A DNA stretch of 64,000 bases. Source: Nipponacmea schrenckii (lineage: Eukaryota; Mollusca; Gastropoda; Lottiidae). The stretch is taken from positions 22,368,317-22,432,316 of the forward strand of contig CM060202.1 in the NCBI GenBank assembly GCA_030562195.1, in the 5' to 3' direction. Positions 23,801 through 38,800 of this stretch are shown one piece after another. The notes under the pieces were generated by a model. It worked only from the letters and a program-made list of their open reading frames with translations, ran no database searches and was not told the origin of the DNA. A program made the position numbers and the translations under genes. Within the stretch, counting starts at the first letter, position 1; each line of letters starts with the position of its first letter.

Positions 23801-26800
23801 AAAGCAGTGCTATATTCAAAGCAGACCATACTTACTCTTTTTAAAACATCTGATAGTTATTCTGTTTAAAGACCACTTCTATAATACTTTACTCTTGATT
23901 TTACCATAATGTGGATTTTACTGGATTTTAGAGTGGTATTTTGATATCTTGAATTTTGTTCATTGGCAAGTTTTAATCTGAATCTTGTAATTATCTATTT
24001 TAAATATTATGTTGTAGTTAATTGGTATAATCAAACTCAGTTTACATCAATTCTTTATGTCGTTCCGAGAGAGGAAAATAGCCAACGCTCTCATCAAATC
24101 ACAGGTAGGCACAGTTTCGATTTGTTTCTTTGGTTATTCATGATATATTCTTATGTAATTTTGATATCTAAGAATTCTGATTATAGAGATTTTATAAAAG
24201 ATAGATAAGTGTGCTGGGGTCACTGGAAAGTTTTACATGTTCAGGATTCATGGAAAGAAATTCTCCAAAACAATTTGTAACTGAGTTCAGAATCTGTTCT
24301 AATTGTATATATAGAGTAAAATGGCAGAGAAAGAAACAGAAGAGAAAATTTTGGATTTTGGATGAATCATTTGATTGAGGCCTGATGGAACCTGATTAGA
24401 ACTAATCCATCAAGGGCCACCTAAGAGTGTGTTAGTTCTGTAAGATCATAAACAAGTTGAAGTGAATAAATTGTAACATGTCCAACTACTACTGTTGAAT
24501 TGTATAAATTATATATTTATTGATTGTTTTAGTTTCCAGTTGTAGCTGTAGATAATTTCCTACCAATATTAGATCCTTTTACAGGCTATCAGTTTGGTCA
24601 GATACATGTTTTATTAGCTATGGGTAGTACTGAACAGGTAAAACAACATTATCAAACTCTTTCAAAATCTATATATTTGACTAGAAATTTAGAAGAAACT
24701 TACTTCTTAAGGGAAGAATTTGTGTACACACCTTATCAATTGGAAGATTGGTTCTATGTAAATTACTGTCTTCAGTAGCCCATAAGGTACAGAAGAGTAG
24801 GATGTAAAACTCCATTCATTTCATTTCCATTGTGAAATTAACAGCACTGTTTGCCTTTCCCTAAGCAAAATCAGTAAGTTAATTCTTAAAATGATATAAG
24901 TAGTAGGATGTTCTGGAAACAGACATTTACTGTGGCACTTGCACTATAATGTTTCCTAGGTTTCCACGAGTCCATGCTCTGTGAAAGTATTTTATATGTT
25001 TTTATTTCTGTTTATTTTAGGTGTCGGTATTACAACGTCAGAGAATAGAAGGGGAGAGCACTTCACCAGAACGTCCACACCATCATTTAGAAAGGTCAGC
25101 ATGTTTTGAAAAATACTGTCAACTAAACTAGAAATAGACTTTCTAGTTTACTTACTTTGTAAATCAATAGTTTGGAGTTGTTTAAAACTCTAATGCAACT
25201 CTTGATATTAATTTTTAACAATAGCATGTTTTTAAAAATTTTTTAACTTTTTCAGGCAAGACTTGTTCTGTAAAGAAGCTGTTTATAAAACAGAACTTCA
25301 ACCCAACTCTGGTTAGTAAATGGTTTATCATATTCACTGTCATATCTTTAGTTATATATATATTGATATCTCACCAACTGGATCATACCCACCATTTCTT
25401 ATTCAAAATTTATTTTTTCCTTGCGAAATGTAGAATGTTTGTCTTCTGTTGATGCCAGATAAATAAATATGTAATTGTTTAAAATGCTCCTAGAATCATT
25501 CAGAAGTCCTATTTTTTAATTTTCTCACTAAAGCAATAATTATCAATCTTTTTTGAAGAGAATACAGTCCTAAATAGCCTCCAAATTCAATCTGGGAATT
25601 ACACATAAGTCAAAATCAGAACCTTTAGATGTATTTTTTGTAAGAGCAATCTGTGAGAGTCCCAAATGTTGTACAAAATATAAATACAATGTCCTTTTCT
25701 GTTAATAAATCACATTGTAAATATCTGAATACAATGTCCTTTACTGTTAATAAATCACATTGTAAATATCTGAATACAATGTCCTTTACTGTTAATAAAT
25801 ACATTGTAAATATCTGAATACAATGTCCTTTACTGTTAATAAATCACATTGTAAATATCTGAATACAATGTCCTTTACTGTTAATAAATCACATTGTAAA
25901 TATCTGAATACAATGTCCTTTACTGTTAATAAATCACATTGTAAATATCTGAATACAATGTCCTTTACTGTTAATAAATCACATTGTAAATATCTGAATA
26001 CAATGTCCTTTACTGTTAATAAATCACATTGTAAATATCTGAATACAATGTCCTTTACTGTTAATAAATCACATTGTAAATATCTAAATACAATGTCCTT
26101 TACTGTTAATAAATCACATTGTAAATATCTGAATACAATGTCCTTTACTGTTAATAAATCACATTGTAAATATCTGAATACAATGTCCTTTACTGTTAAT
26201 AAATCACATTGTAAATATCTGAATACAATGTCCTTTACTGTTAATAAATCACATTGTAAATATCTGAATACAATGTCCTTTACTGTTAATAAATCACATT
26301 GTAAATATCTGAAAATAATTGTACAATGATATTGAAAATTAAGACTGAATAAATACTAATATAAATACTTTAATATCCTAATGTTCTGAATGTTCTGTGA
26401 TTTATAAATAATAATTGTACATGGCTATAATGATGTATATCAAGTGGCAATCATAGACTGTCAAATTCTTATTTTCCAAAACCTGAAATGAATGAGAATT
26501 AAATTGAATTTCAGTTGAACATTGTTTTGAGTTGAATATTGAAGGTATTAAGAATTTAAAATTGTTTGAGAATATGATTTGGGGGGAAGCAGATTGTTTT
26601 GTTCAATATCATTTTCCAACCCAACTGGAAACTGACGGCGTCAAACATGGTAAGTTAATTTTCATTCAGAAATTGTCATGTTCTTTACATCTGATTGGTC
26701 AATCATTGAACTCCATTTTAAATTCAGGATTATTATCCAATCAGATTAATGTACATATATTTTAAAAACCTGGGATATATCTTGTGTATATGTCAGCCTT

Positions 26801-29800
26801 CGTGGATTGTAACATGGAATTTTAACTCATTCTTAAAAATAAATTGAATTTCAAACATAGTCAAGTCCTTGAGACTAAGGTAATAAATTGTTGTTTCTGT
26901 TTTTAGCCACACCAACATTACGGTCTTATCGTACTGGGACTACTTTATGTATTCCGGATCCTGTATTTAATGATGGTAATAGACACCGAATCACTCTAGA
27001 TCAAGGTGTTCCGGTGCAGAGGGAACTACTTACAGGTAAAAACTTCTTCATAAATAAAATGTTTTTTGAAAATGTAGACATTTTTTGAAAATGCAGAAAT
27101 GTAACTCTTGTTATTTATTGACTATGCTTAGCTCCAAAATCTTTACTTTAGTACAATTTCATTAATTCTTCATGTTTATCTATCCTTCAGTGTACACCCC
27201 ATTGCTGTACCACCTTCTGTAGCTCAAACTCAGACAAAAATTAACAAACCTTAATTTTATTCCTTCATTTTGTCATTCAATTAATAATGATTGTATTAAT
27301 AGCGTGTGCCAACTCTAGTGGAGGAAGTGGAGGTTTACCGTTTGAAGTATGGTGTCGATATTATCATCCTAACGTACGAGACCAAGTTATAGCCAAGGTA
27401 AAATATTTCTACAAACTGAAACATTATCATTACTGTGGAAATACCATCAGATAGGGCTAGCTCTTTTCAACTATTAAAATTTATAATAGAGGCAACACCT
27501 CGTGATGCTGCTCAGAGGGACTTGTAATTAATAGAGGCTTTTTTTTTTAAGTTTCCTTCAATGTTGACATGATAAAATTTGTTGTATAGAATAGGGAATC
27601 TAGATTTAATATTTTATTTTCAGGCCACTCTTCCATTAGCTAAACTTTGTGCCATGGTAACCATGCAGAAACGAGGCGAACCATCTATACAGACATTCCA
27701 ACTTCCTTTATCACAGATCACCATGACAACAGATACTGATCCGGAACTAAAAGCTAAGGTCAATATATTTTTTTATGTGGAATTGTTTTGCCATAAAAAA
27801 AAAAATCATAAAATCAGCGTACATGTCTACATAATTCAAGCAATCAAGTTGTAAATGTATACGGATAATCATTGAAAGATCAATGCCATGAGGTTTGGCC
27901 AAAGACAAGCTGGAAAAAAGAACCTTAACTTTGAGGTCAAGTCATTATCCTTGTAAAATTTCAACAAATAAATCAATTCAAAGCACCTTATTCAGGAAAG
28001 ATCAATGCTAAGAGGTCTAGTCAATGACCAGCTGGTAGAAATGATCCTCAAGAACTAAAGTTGTTATCCTTATAAAGATGGTTTTAAAGAACATTATTTA
28101 CTGAAGGATGTATTAGAAAAGGGAAAATATCTATTTATTTATCCTGGTTGATGATGAAATATTAACCTGTATATCTATATTAATATTGTATTATTTCAGT
28201 GTGTGGATTCGGGAATGTTAGATGTTACTTTACATTATAAAACACAACTTATTAAGGTATCTACTCTATTAATTTTATATTAGTCTAATCTTATTATTTT
28301 CCTGGAGTAAATTATTAGTAGATCAAGCAAGCATCATTCCGATGACAACACATGTATCTTGTGTTGAAACTATGTACAGCATGTATTAAAGAAGTGTGTA
28401 TTTATCCTATTCTTATAGGATAGCTGACTGCTTCTAAAAGCTTCATATTTGATGTCAGAAACATCAGTTATTTGTAGACATTTACTATTGTTACTAAGGA
28501 AACTATTTTTATTTCAGAATGACGTAAACCTGAACCGACCTACATCTAGATCTGTCAATACCTCTAATATCTGTATATCAGTAGGGGTAATTAAAGCTGC
28601 TGGTCTCAAGGTAAGATCTAGTACACCTTAATACCACTTTCCTCTTGGTTTGTCACCTCAACATCCCTTCTGGATAGTTTACATATCAAATATTATTTCA
28701 TAATTTGGTTATGAACCAATTGTCAGAACTTATACAATAGTTTAGTATCTTAAGCATGTGCTTCAATTTTTAAAAATATACATGTAATTTTATTATTTGA
28801 TCTTCCATAGCTTAGTCATTCAACTTCTTTCATCATAATTCATTTGTTTTAACAAATAAAAGCATGCCATATTAGGCAGTGCAAAGTAAATTGTCTGTTT
28901 TACAGGCCTTTTTTTTTTGTAAAAATGGGGCGAGAGGGCGAATTTATTATTTATAAGCGCTCTTCTAAATTTGGCACCAAAAGAAATCGGAGCGAGCAAA
29001 GCTATTTATTATTTATTTCCACAAATTTAAAAAATAGATTTAAATCACCATTCAGATGCAACTATCAGATGTTTTCACATACACGTAATCATTCCAACAT
29101 ATTTACTACCTCTGACAATGATGCACTTAGTGTGCATCAGGGCTGATAATATTATGTCAAGACAATGTTATTCTACTACAGTACTAATCCATCTCTATCC
29201 ATCTGTCAACTGTATTTTAAAACGCCATTGTATGGTAATAATTGTTATTATTGGAAATTTTGGAACAAATTGTCATACATCACATCACATCACAAGAACA
29301 AATTTATGTGATCAAATCGAACTTCTATTTTAATAATATTTATCTAGGCCTATATGCTGATTTTTCGATAACTCGTACAAACGGAGTACTTCCGGTTTTT
29401 TTACTTGAGAAAAGCGGAATGTGTTGAGTGATACCAATAATGAGAAAATCGATCGTATTCGAACGTATAAAATTCGTATTTTCTTGTATTCATTCCCATT
29501 TTTCCATAAATATTAACTTTTTCAAATCAATAGCAGAAAAAAAACCCGGTGCATTCTTTTACTTGTCATTGTAACGGGTCTCGATTTTTTCCACCATTAT
29601 TATCCAGAAACGAAATCATCAAGATTAAGATTAATTTAATGTTTGGATTGTCCTCACGAAAGTGTGAATAATTTGCATAATTGTGCTTCCTTCCGCAAAT
29701 AATTGTATTTTTGAACGTTAAATTGTATCAGAATCAATTTCAGTTTAAAGTTGTAGAAGAAAATCTTTTTATCGGTGATGAAAAATGCATTCTAAGCCAC

Positions 29801-32800
29801 TTCCGGTTTTTCATTAAACGTCAAGGGAGATAATTATGGTAAAAAATATAACTCTATTTTACACACAATTTTGGAGACGCGCGCGCATTATTTATTAATT
29901 ATTCCAAAATGTCAATAGTTTTGGAGCGCGAGGTATTTTACCGGAGCGCGCGGGGCCTGTAAAACAGACAATTTACTTTGTACGGCCTTACATGCATTTA
30001 TTTGACATTTGTTATAATTATTATAATATTGAGATAAATCTGATATTATTTCCAGACTGCAGCTGAACATGTAGCCAGGTTTGACCAATCTATGGAATAT
30101 CCCAGTGAAGTTGGTGTCAATACTTATGTTAGAATCAAACTTTCTTTCTTACAACAGGTAAATACTGATCATTTCTGTTGGTGGTCACAAGGCTGAGAGA
30201 CTATTGTTTGTTTGGGTAGGAAAACTACAGACTGTATCTCAAAATATCTTTCCCCTATCGTTATGACAAGTCTGAGGGCTGTGACTTCTTCTTTGCCTTC
30301 CTGGCAAAATTTACCTTCTTGCAAACTTACATCATTTTTGCAAACTCACTAAAACTTGCAAAGGTCCTTACATATTATAACAGCTTTACCGACTTTTGGA
30401 TTTGTAGGAATGGCCAGAACTATGTTTGGGCTTAATATCAATGCTAAAAATGTCTCCTATCCACATTAAAGATAAAAAAAACTCTTGTTAACAATTCTCC
30501 AAATGTAATATAGGCCTATGTGTTTTTTATATTTTAGGGTGAAAGACTGACGAAAACAGTAGCAAGAACATTTACTCCAGAATTCAGCCATTATTTAGAT
30601 TTTCCCTGTCCTCTTCTCTTCACACAACCTTTGGCAGATGCACAGAGTTTAGCAGAGATTTTGGAATCGGCAGAGGCTTTGTTTGAAGTTTGGCATCAAG
30701 TTCCAGGGTCTATGGGTAAGCTTTCATGGAATGTGTTTACCCTGGGGCCTAATATTTGACTTAAGACAATAACACATTAGTTATTCAAAAACAAAAAAGT
30801 TATTAAAAAAGGACGGAGCCAGTAGCTAACATGATATTGTTGTTTGTCATGCAAATGTTCTTATTTCCTTATTCAGGTATTGCCAATCCATCCAACCAAT
30901 CAGATGATTACAAACCATCTCCGTCTAATCGTACTTCAGATACGCTACTAGGAACAGTAACTCTTCCCTTATATTCCTTGTTAACCAAGAAAACTGGTGA
31001 GTAAAATCAATTTAGAAATAATAAACCCTTTGAACACTGAGTATTAATAAGATAAAACATGAGCCTTATTCTCGAAAACTAAAAGATATAATCCAAATTT
31101 TCAGGAAGACAGTTATCTGATTGGATTATAAAACTAAAGTTAAAATTGATTTTAATGTTTGACCAATCAGATGACTGCAACATTAAAATCTTCTTGAATC
31201 AAGTTAAGTTTTCAAGAATAAGGTCATTGAACTTAATGTTAACCTAATACAGCGTAAGGTCAATAAAATATGACGATAAATTCTTCAAAAACCTTCTATT
31301 TTAAAGGTATAAGTGGTTGGCAACCAATTATCCGTCCAACGATTGGCTGGAATCAATCAGCTGATCAATCCGAAGATAATTTCCTCCAATCCGAGAGCAG
31401 TGAGTTTACAGGATTACAGCGAGTGGTGGGAGGTTTAGAGTTATCTGTCCGATTTGCTAACCCTGAAGATCGTGATCATGTGATAACGTCAGGAAGAAGT
31501 GTGGGGTGGTCACCAATTGATTCTAACCTAGAATCTGTAGATTGGGACCTAGATGGTCAGTGTATACTGTTATTAGTTTTTAACACTTTATCTACCGGTA
31601 TATCAGAGACACTACTAGTATCAAATTACTACATTCCAATTTTCAGTCAATTTTAAAACTAAGCAATTTATTAAGCCCTATTGCAAAGACCTTAAGATAT
31701 TATTAGCCTATTTAGATTTCACAATCTACAGATTGTGAAATCTATTGTTTTCGTTAAGATTATTATTTTTTTTTTTTTTTTTTTTATTATTATTATTATT
31801 CTTCCGTATTTTCCAAAGCTTATATCTCCGAAACTGCTGCATGGGATTGATTTAAATTTTTTGTGTAGAATCTTATAAACATGTATTAATAAATGAATGC
31901 TATTTGAAGGCTCAGGTGTCAACGGAAGCGCCGCCATTTTGAATTGAAATTTAGGCCCATTTTTTGTATCTCGAAAACTATAAATCAGATCGTTTTGAAA
32001 TTTACAGTATAGATTCTTATTAAAAGTCGGGGGAAAATGGCGAAAAAATTTTGTCGATATCATTTAACCGGAAGCCGCCATCTTGAATTGAAATTTAGCC
32101 TTGACTTCATTCAAAAGCCTAAGGCTCCGAGGATTATGGACCGATTTTGAAATTTTTTTCTGATTATCAATCTAGAAGGCAATGCGGAAAATTCCTTGGG
32201 AACAGATTTTCAATTTTTTGATTTTCAAGATGGCCGCCGATTAAGGCCTAATTTTTTCATCTCGAAAACTATTGATCCGATCGTTTTGAAATTTACAGTA
32301 TAGATTCATATTAAAAATCTGGGGAAATTGGCGAAAAGATTTTGCCGATATCATTCAACCGGACGCCGCCATGTTGAATCGAAATTTAGCCTTGACGCCA
32401 TTCAAAAGCCTCGGGCTCTGAGGAATATGGACCGATTTTGAATATTTTTTCGGATTATCAATCTAGAAAACAATGCGGAAAAGTCTGTGCAAGTAGATTT
32501 TCAATATATTTTATTTCCAAGATGGCCGCAGATTAAGGCCTAATTTTTTTATCTTGAAAACTATTGATCCGATCGTTTTGAAATTCAAAGTATATGTTCA
32601 TATTGAAAATCGGGCGAGTATGGCGAAAAAATTTTGTCGATATCATCAAATCGGAAGTCGCCATCTTAAATTAGCTTTGACGCCAAAGTCTAAGACTGTG
32701 AGGATTATAATCTGGCGTCTTATGCAGTTGTACATCACTTAATGCTTGTCAAGTAACTTAAACTTGTCGATATTATCTACGTATACATTAAATACTCGTC

Positions 32801-35800
32801 AAATAAATAATCATATTTACATATCTATTCAAGACAGCATCATGAAACGATATCAAGGACGAATTGTTCGTTTCAATTGTGAAATCACAGCACTGATCAA
32901 GATCAGTTCTAGTTTACATTGTTTTTGGTGTTATTTTCTTCTTATGCATTAGCATGTTAAGGAGGTCAAATAGATGAGACCCATTGTGAAAATATAAATA
33001 GAGAATAAGTAGTGCTGATTATTTTCATTCATTTGACCAATGTGCTTAGTACACATTCCTAACCAGATGTATTAAAGTCTATTTATGTTGAAAGATATGT
33101 TAAGATTCAACTATATATTTTCCCTGATTGTACTTTACATAGAGTTCTCTAGTCATGAATTGTTATATATTCTTAATGAACCGTTATAAGGGTACCTGAC
33201 TGTCCTGTGTGTTTGATATGAAGTACACAACTAGTTTGTTTCTATAGTACTGCATGAATTTATTCTGTATTCTACAAAGGATTAATGTTATATTCCAGGT
33301 GTAAATAATAAAGACTATAGTAAAATAAAGATTAATATAGATTATATTTCTTTCCCGTTAAATAACGCTCTAGTGACGGGCCAGACAGTGTTAGATCGTA
33401 ACGCTAGGTGTTACGTCAGATACAAGTTTTACGATAAACGTAAGTTTTTGAACCTTAAATAGGAAATTAGTGATAAATTTATGTTAATGAATATATAGAT
33501 GAATAAAACAGAACCTGAAACATGTTGTTACTCAGGGTTTCACACTGTGTGATCTTCATTCTGAGTAGTAACATGTTTCAGGTTCTGTTTTTAATAGTAT
33601 TTGTATATCATATATCATATATTATATTAAGCACTATTTATTTAGATATGTTCTAGTATATGCCTACTAAATTATCAGAGTTTTTAATCGTTTATCGTAC
33701 ATGTTTAGGAGCTGTAATATCAAAGAACGTCACCATGGAAACAAATGACGCTAGTTATGTTGTGTGTAGTTTGAATCATAAACATCAATATATCTTAGCC
33801 AAATCATCTACATACCAATGGTAGGTGTTTTATTTATTTAAGAAATGAATGTAGATCTTGTTTGTGGGGAAAAGATGCACTGCGGGTTAGAGTGTTGGTA
33901 TCTACATGATGCCATTTGCTTGGTTATGTCAAGTACATGGTAGCTGTTGGTTCCGATCTAGCTTGGTGTGTGAACCTTGAATAAGTCATCTTCACTCATA
34001 ATTGTAGTTTACCCTACTGTAAATGGGAACGGATAATCTGGGAAAGATTATGCCAAAAAATTAAATCAAGGATCAGCTGGTAGAGTGGATTCTTAAATGT
34101 GAACCTAAGTTGTTATCCTTGTAAAATAAAGAGTAAACATATCAGTTTAAAACACCATATTGGGGAAATATCGATGCCTTTGTTGTCTTTGTAAAATAAA
34201 GTTGTTTCTTTCTTTGATGTTTTAAATATTCAATTTATTACAAATCATAAAACAATACCCTTACCTGTACCCAGTCTGTTTGTTGTTATAGGTATTTACA
34301 AGAAGAAAGGCTGGAAGTACAAGTCTGGGTAACGTATTCTCGTAAAGATCGCGGAGAGAAACGACCCAAACAGCGTGACAAGTTGATAGGCTCGGCGTAT
34401 ATCGAGTTAGAGCAGCTCTCTCGACCTAACAGATCTCAACATAGAATCAGGTAATTGTCTCCCTTGGTTAACCCAATAAATTGTGTTGTCTCCCCTGATT
34501 AACTCAATGAATTGTGTTGTCTCTCTTGGTTAACCCATTTAATTGCGTTGTCTCCCTTGGTTAACCAATTAAATTGTGTTGTCTCCCTTGGTTAACCAAT
34601 TTAATTATGTTGTCCCCCTTGGTTAACCAATTTAATTATGTTGTCCCCCTTGGTTAACCAATTTAATTATGTTGTCTCCCTTGGTTAACCCAATCAATTG
34701 TGTTGTGTATTTACAGTGGTGTGTATCCAGTAATAAAACCAGGTTGTAATAAAATGGGAGGAAGTTGTTTACAGATACAGATTTCTATCAAACCTCATCA
34801 TACACAGGTGAGTTATACAATCTTATTACCAATATAATTCACAGTGTTTAAGTTGAGGGTTTAGTCTTTGGTAATGGAAAACAATTACCTATATAATATT
34901 CACTGTATAAGTCAAGAGGCTAGTCCTTCAAGAGGGAAAATAAACCGAGGTGCCAGTGTGCTATAAGTTGTGTACAATAAAAAATCCTCTGACAGTTGGA
35001 AATTGAAAACAGCATTCTGAAGATTCTGTCCTGGCAAAATTTGAACCAAGTCCACAGAAATTTCTGGGGAGGGGCCCACCTTACTATAAGTTCACATGAC
35101 CCCAACCTCCCAGAAGGGGGCCCTCCTCACTATGAATCCAAGGCGCCTATTCTTCTAGTTTAGCCACTGATTCCTGAATTTTTTTTTTAATCCAGAATGG
35201 TGATAGTTCAGAAGAAGAGATAGATCTTCCAGTATCTGATACAGAACAAGAATATGATTCCCAGGATAGTTTCCATCAGCTGACATCTCGTACTGGCACC
35301 AGTCCTATTAAACATCATGATAGAACAGCAGGGTTAGATAAAGAGAACAGTTTCATGGTACATGTCAGCATCGAACGGGCCATGCATTTACCAACTGTAG
35401 CATATAAAGATAGGTAAGTTGTTGATGATAGGTCTGATACCTGAAACATTACAATTCATATGGCCCCTCTTTATTAGCCTAAAGCAGATGAGTAGGAATG
35501 TAAAACTCCATTCATTTCATTTCATTTTACAATCTATATGATAGAATAAAGCAGGCCATGCATTTACCAACTAACAAGGATATGGGTTCTCTTGGACACT
35601 GCCTATAATTTGCTGTGATTCTTTTATTTCAGATCTGAAGAGGTGGCGCCAACATCCTATGTTTCCTACCAGATCAGTGACAAAACCAAACCTATATATA
35701 CTGATATATTCCCAAGTTCTACAGCACCGATCTGGGACCACAGTCGCGAGACCAGAATACCCAATACCTATCTTCATTCAAGATAATAAGGTTTGTTATT

Positions 35801-38800
35801 TTCTATTAGTGGAGATCTTTGTGACAGCAATCTTCACAATGTCAAGCTATTACAAACTTCATCTTATACATCTTCACAATGTCAAACTATTACAAACTTC
35901 ATCTTATACATCTTTACAATGTCAAGCTATTACAAACTTCATCTTATACATCTTTACAATGTCAAGCTATTACAAACTTCATCTTATACTTCTTCACAAT
36001 GTCAAGCTGTTACAAACTTCATCTTATACATCTTCACAATGTCAAGCTATTACAAACTTCATCTTATACATCTTCACAATGTCAAGCTATTACAAACTTC
36101 ATCTTATACATCTTCACAATGTCAAGCTATTACAAACTTCATCTTGTACATCTTCACAATGTCAAGCTATTACAAACTTCATCTTATACATCTTCACAAT
36201 GTCAAGCTAGTACAAACTTCATCTTATACATCTTCACAATGTCAAGCTATTACTAACTTCATCTTATACATCTTCACAATGTCAAGTTATTACAAACCTT
36301 GTACTTATACCTTGACTGCAATAGTCACTCTTCTTGCATCATGATTTGTAAACAGTTATTTGATTGGATTATACGCTAGTAACAGCCAATCAGATATAAG
36401 GATACACTATAATATCCAGTTTTTCTGTTTTATTTCTTTCAGAATTTGGTGTTTAAAGTTTGGCATAAACCATCTGATGCTACCAAAAGTCCAGGTAAAT
36501 TTTATATTCTTCTATAAGGAATGCATTGTTGGTACAGCTGTTTGGGACACAAAATAGAATATCTGGTAGAGCTTTATATAGATTACAAGGGTCATCTCAA
36601 ATTTGGCTCTCTTAATGGTAGAAATCCTAAATGTAGCTTTGGCCTTTGGGAAAATTGTTGGTAGGGTGAAAAATGTGGGTAGGGTGAAAATTGTTGGTAG
36701 GATGTCAAATGTACCAGTTATTTGATCTCTGCGACAAAATGATTTTCCTCTATCTATTCTGAGGAGCTTCATTGCTCACCTTCTATCATAGTTTTGTACG
36801 GGATCTTTTTTATTTTAGATAAGTCCAGTGATCGTGTATTAGGTTTTGTATCAGTAGATTTATCCCCCTTGTCGTCAGGGTTACTACAGATCTGTGGCTG
36901 GTATAATATACTGGATTTTAATGGCCAATGTCAGGGTCAGATGAAGGTGAGCCAGTGGTTTTTGTTGTTGAGGGCTAATGATACTTGATATTGGATATCA
37001 TAGAATAAACCAGGAGTTCAATAAAACTCTATTTGTAACAGAGTTCACTAAGGGAGACCATTCCTACTTTGTACATGACTTCAGACCACAGTGTTCATTG
37101 ACAAATAACAATAATAGCTTATTCAAGTCTGATTAAAGAATTCTAATTGAAATTGGTCAATGAATGTTGCTATAATTGTTTTTGTGTTTTTTTTTAAGGT
37201 GAACATCACACCACAGGTAAATCTTTCTCCTCAACGAAATACAGATTCTCAACAGGTTTGTTTAAAACATGTATTTATCAGCCGATAAGGTATTCTACAG
37301 TAGATATCGCCTTTCCATAAATATACTGCACTAAAAATATTCCATAATAATTTATTTCTTTATTAACTAACAGCAATATGGGATGATTAATTATAAATCA
37401 GTAGAATTAATTAATTTTTCAAAAATTTTGTATATAAATGTTGCCTTAAATAGAAATATTCAATGTTGTTTTTTCAGATCAACTCCTCTGTGCCTTCAAT
37501 TCCTCTATTTACTCCATGGACCTCTATATATAGTACAGCTGTACCAGATACGTCTTCCGTTACCTCACAGCGCCACCTGGATACACATAGCAACCGATCC
37601 AAGTTACCACAGCAACCAACAGTCACCATGACAACTCAGCACTGGAATCCAAATTTCTCATTCAAAATGGACGACTCTTCTTCGAAATCCTTCCTCTTCT
37701 CATCTCTCAGGTTAGTGCCATAGAAATGATCATTTTAAGGCAGCGTTAAGACGCTAGGCTATGACCTCACAAGACTGGTGAATTTAACTATAATTGAACT
37801 TGCTTTTTATTTACTGGTATTTGTGAAAGCTAGGCAAAATTTGTCTGTTTTTCACCATTTGAAACCTTTAAATGTTATTTTTTTGTAATTTCATATAGAT
37901 CTATTTTTTTCAGGAAACAACTTGATGATTTAGACTCAATTACAGAAACATTTAAGAATAGACTTGGTCATCCAGAGCCCCAAGTTTTAACATCACAAAC
38001 CTCTTCTTATCAGTATGGATCTGATGAAAAACCAAACGGCTTGATGTCAGAAACTTCGACAGATAGTCATGATCTCGTGAACACTGTGATACATTCAAAC
38101 AGACACTTGACGCATTCTGCCGTCGACTCGGGTGCCTTTTCAATTGACAATTCTAAAAGTGATCATTCGCTTTCCCAGGATGCTAATTATTCTAATTCTG
38201 TGCCAACAAGTCAGTCGTTGCCAACCATCACCTCGTCTAATGTGCCAGTTTCGAATTCCACGATCGAAATCAGCACATGTGACTCAATTAGAAACAACAT
38301 TCAAACTTTGTTGCAATCGCATCCAGTTATGACAGTAACACAAACTTTGAGTCATGATAATCAGAAGTTTGATGCTGAAAACAGTACTGGATTCGTACCT
38401 CGTTCCTATATTCCCTCCGATTCTGAATTCATGCCAATTGATCCACCATCTTCACAAACGCAGAAGAAATCAGAAGATGTCAAAGGTCATTCTGCGACCC
38501 ATGAAAATGCTTGGAATAGTGAAGGGGAGGAGTCAGAAGACGAAAGATTTGAAAATTATCATCGTTATCGTGACATACTGGATGACGAGGACGGAGATGA
38601 CTTTGAGGATAATGAAGGTCAGGAGGTCATCACTCCAAGGGCAATCAATGATTTTTCAGGATTTTATGCTAAGAATCGTGATTATTCAGAAAGAGGCAAC
38701 GGTCCTAGAACATGGCCACAGAAGTCTGAACAGGATACCTATGATATTGATGAACAAATACTTAATTCCATTGGTCGATATACTAGTGAATTCAACCAAT

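Noticed and set aside
25823..26329. 168-codon open frame of eleven 15-residue repeats
   Set aside because: It is the product of a 45-bp stop-free minisatellite within a C2CD3 intron whose flanking exons join in frame.
31270..31306. ATG at 31270 as start of a separate gene
   Set aside because: The frame is exon 33 of C2CD3 read back into its intron; the acceptor at 31306 and phase fit the gene.
35793..36344. Overlapping 183-codon ORFs
   Set aside because: They arise from the 40-bp minisatellite in an intron; all three frames are equally open.
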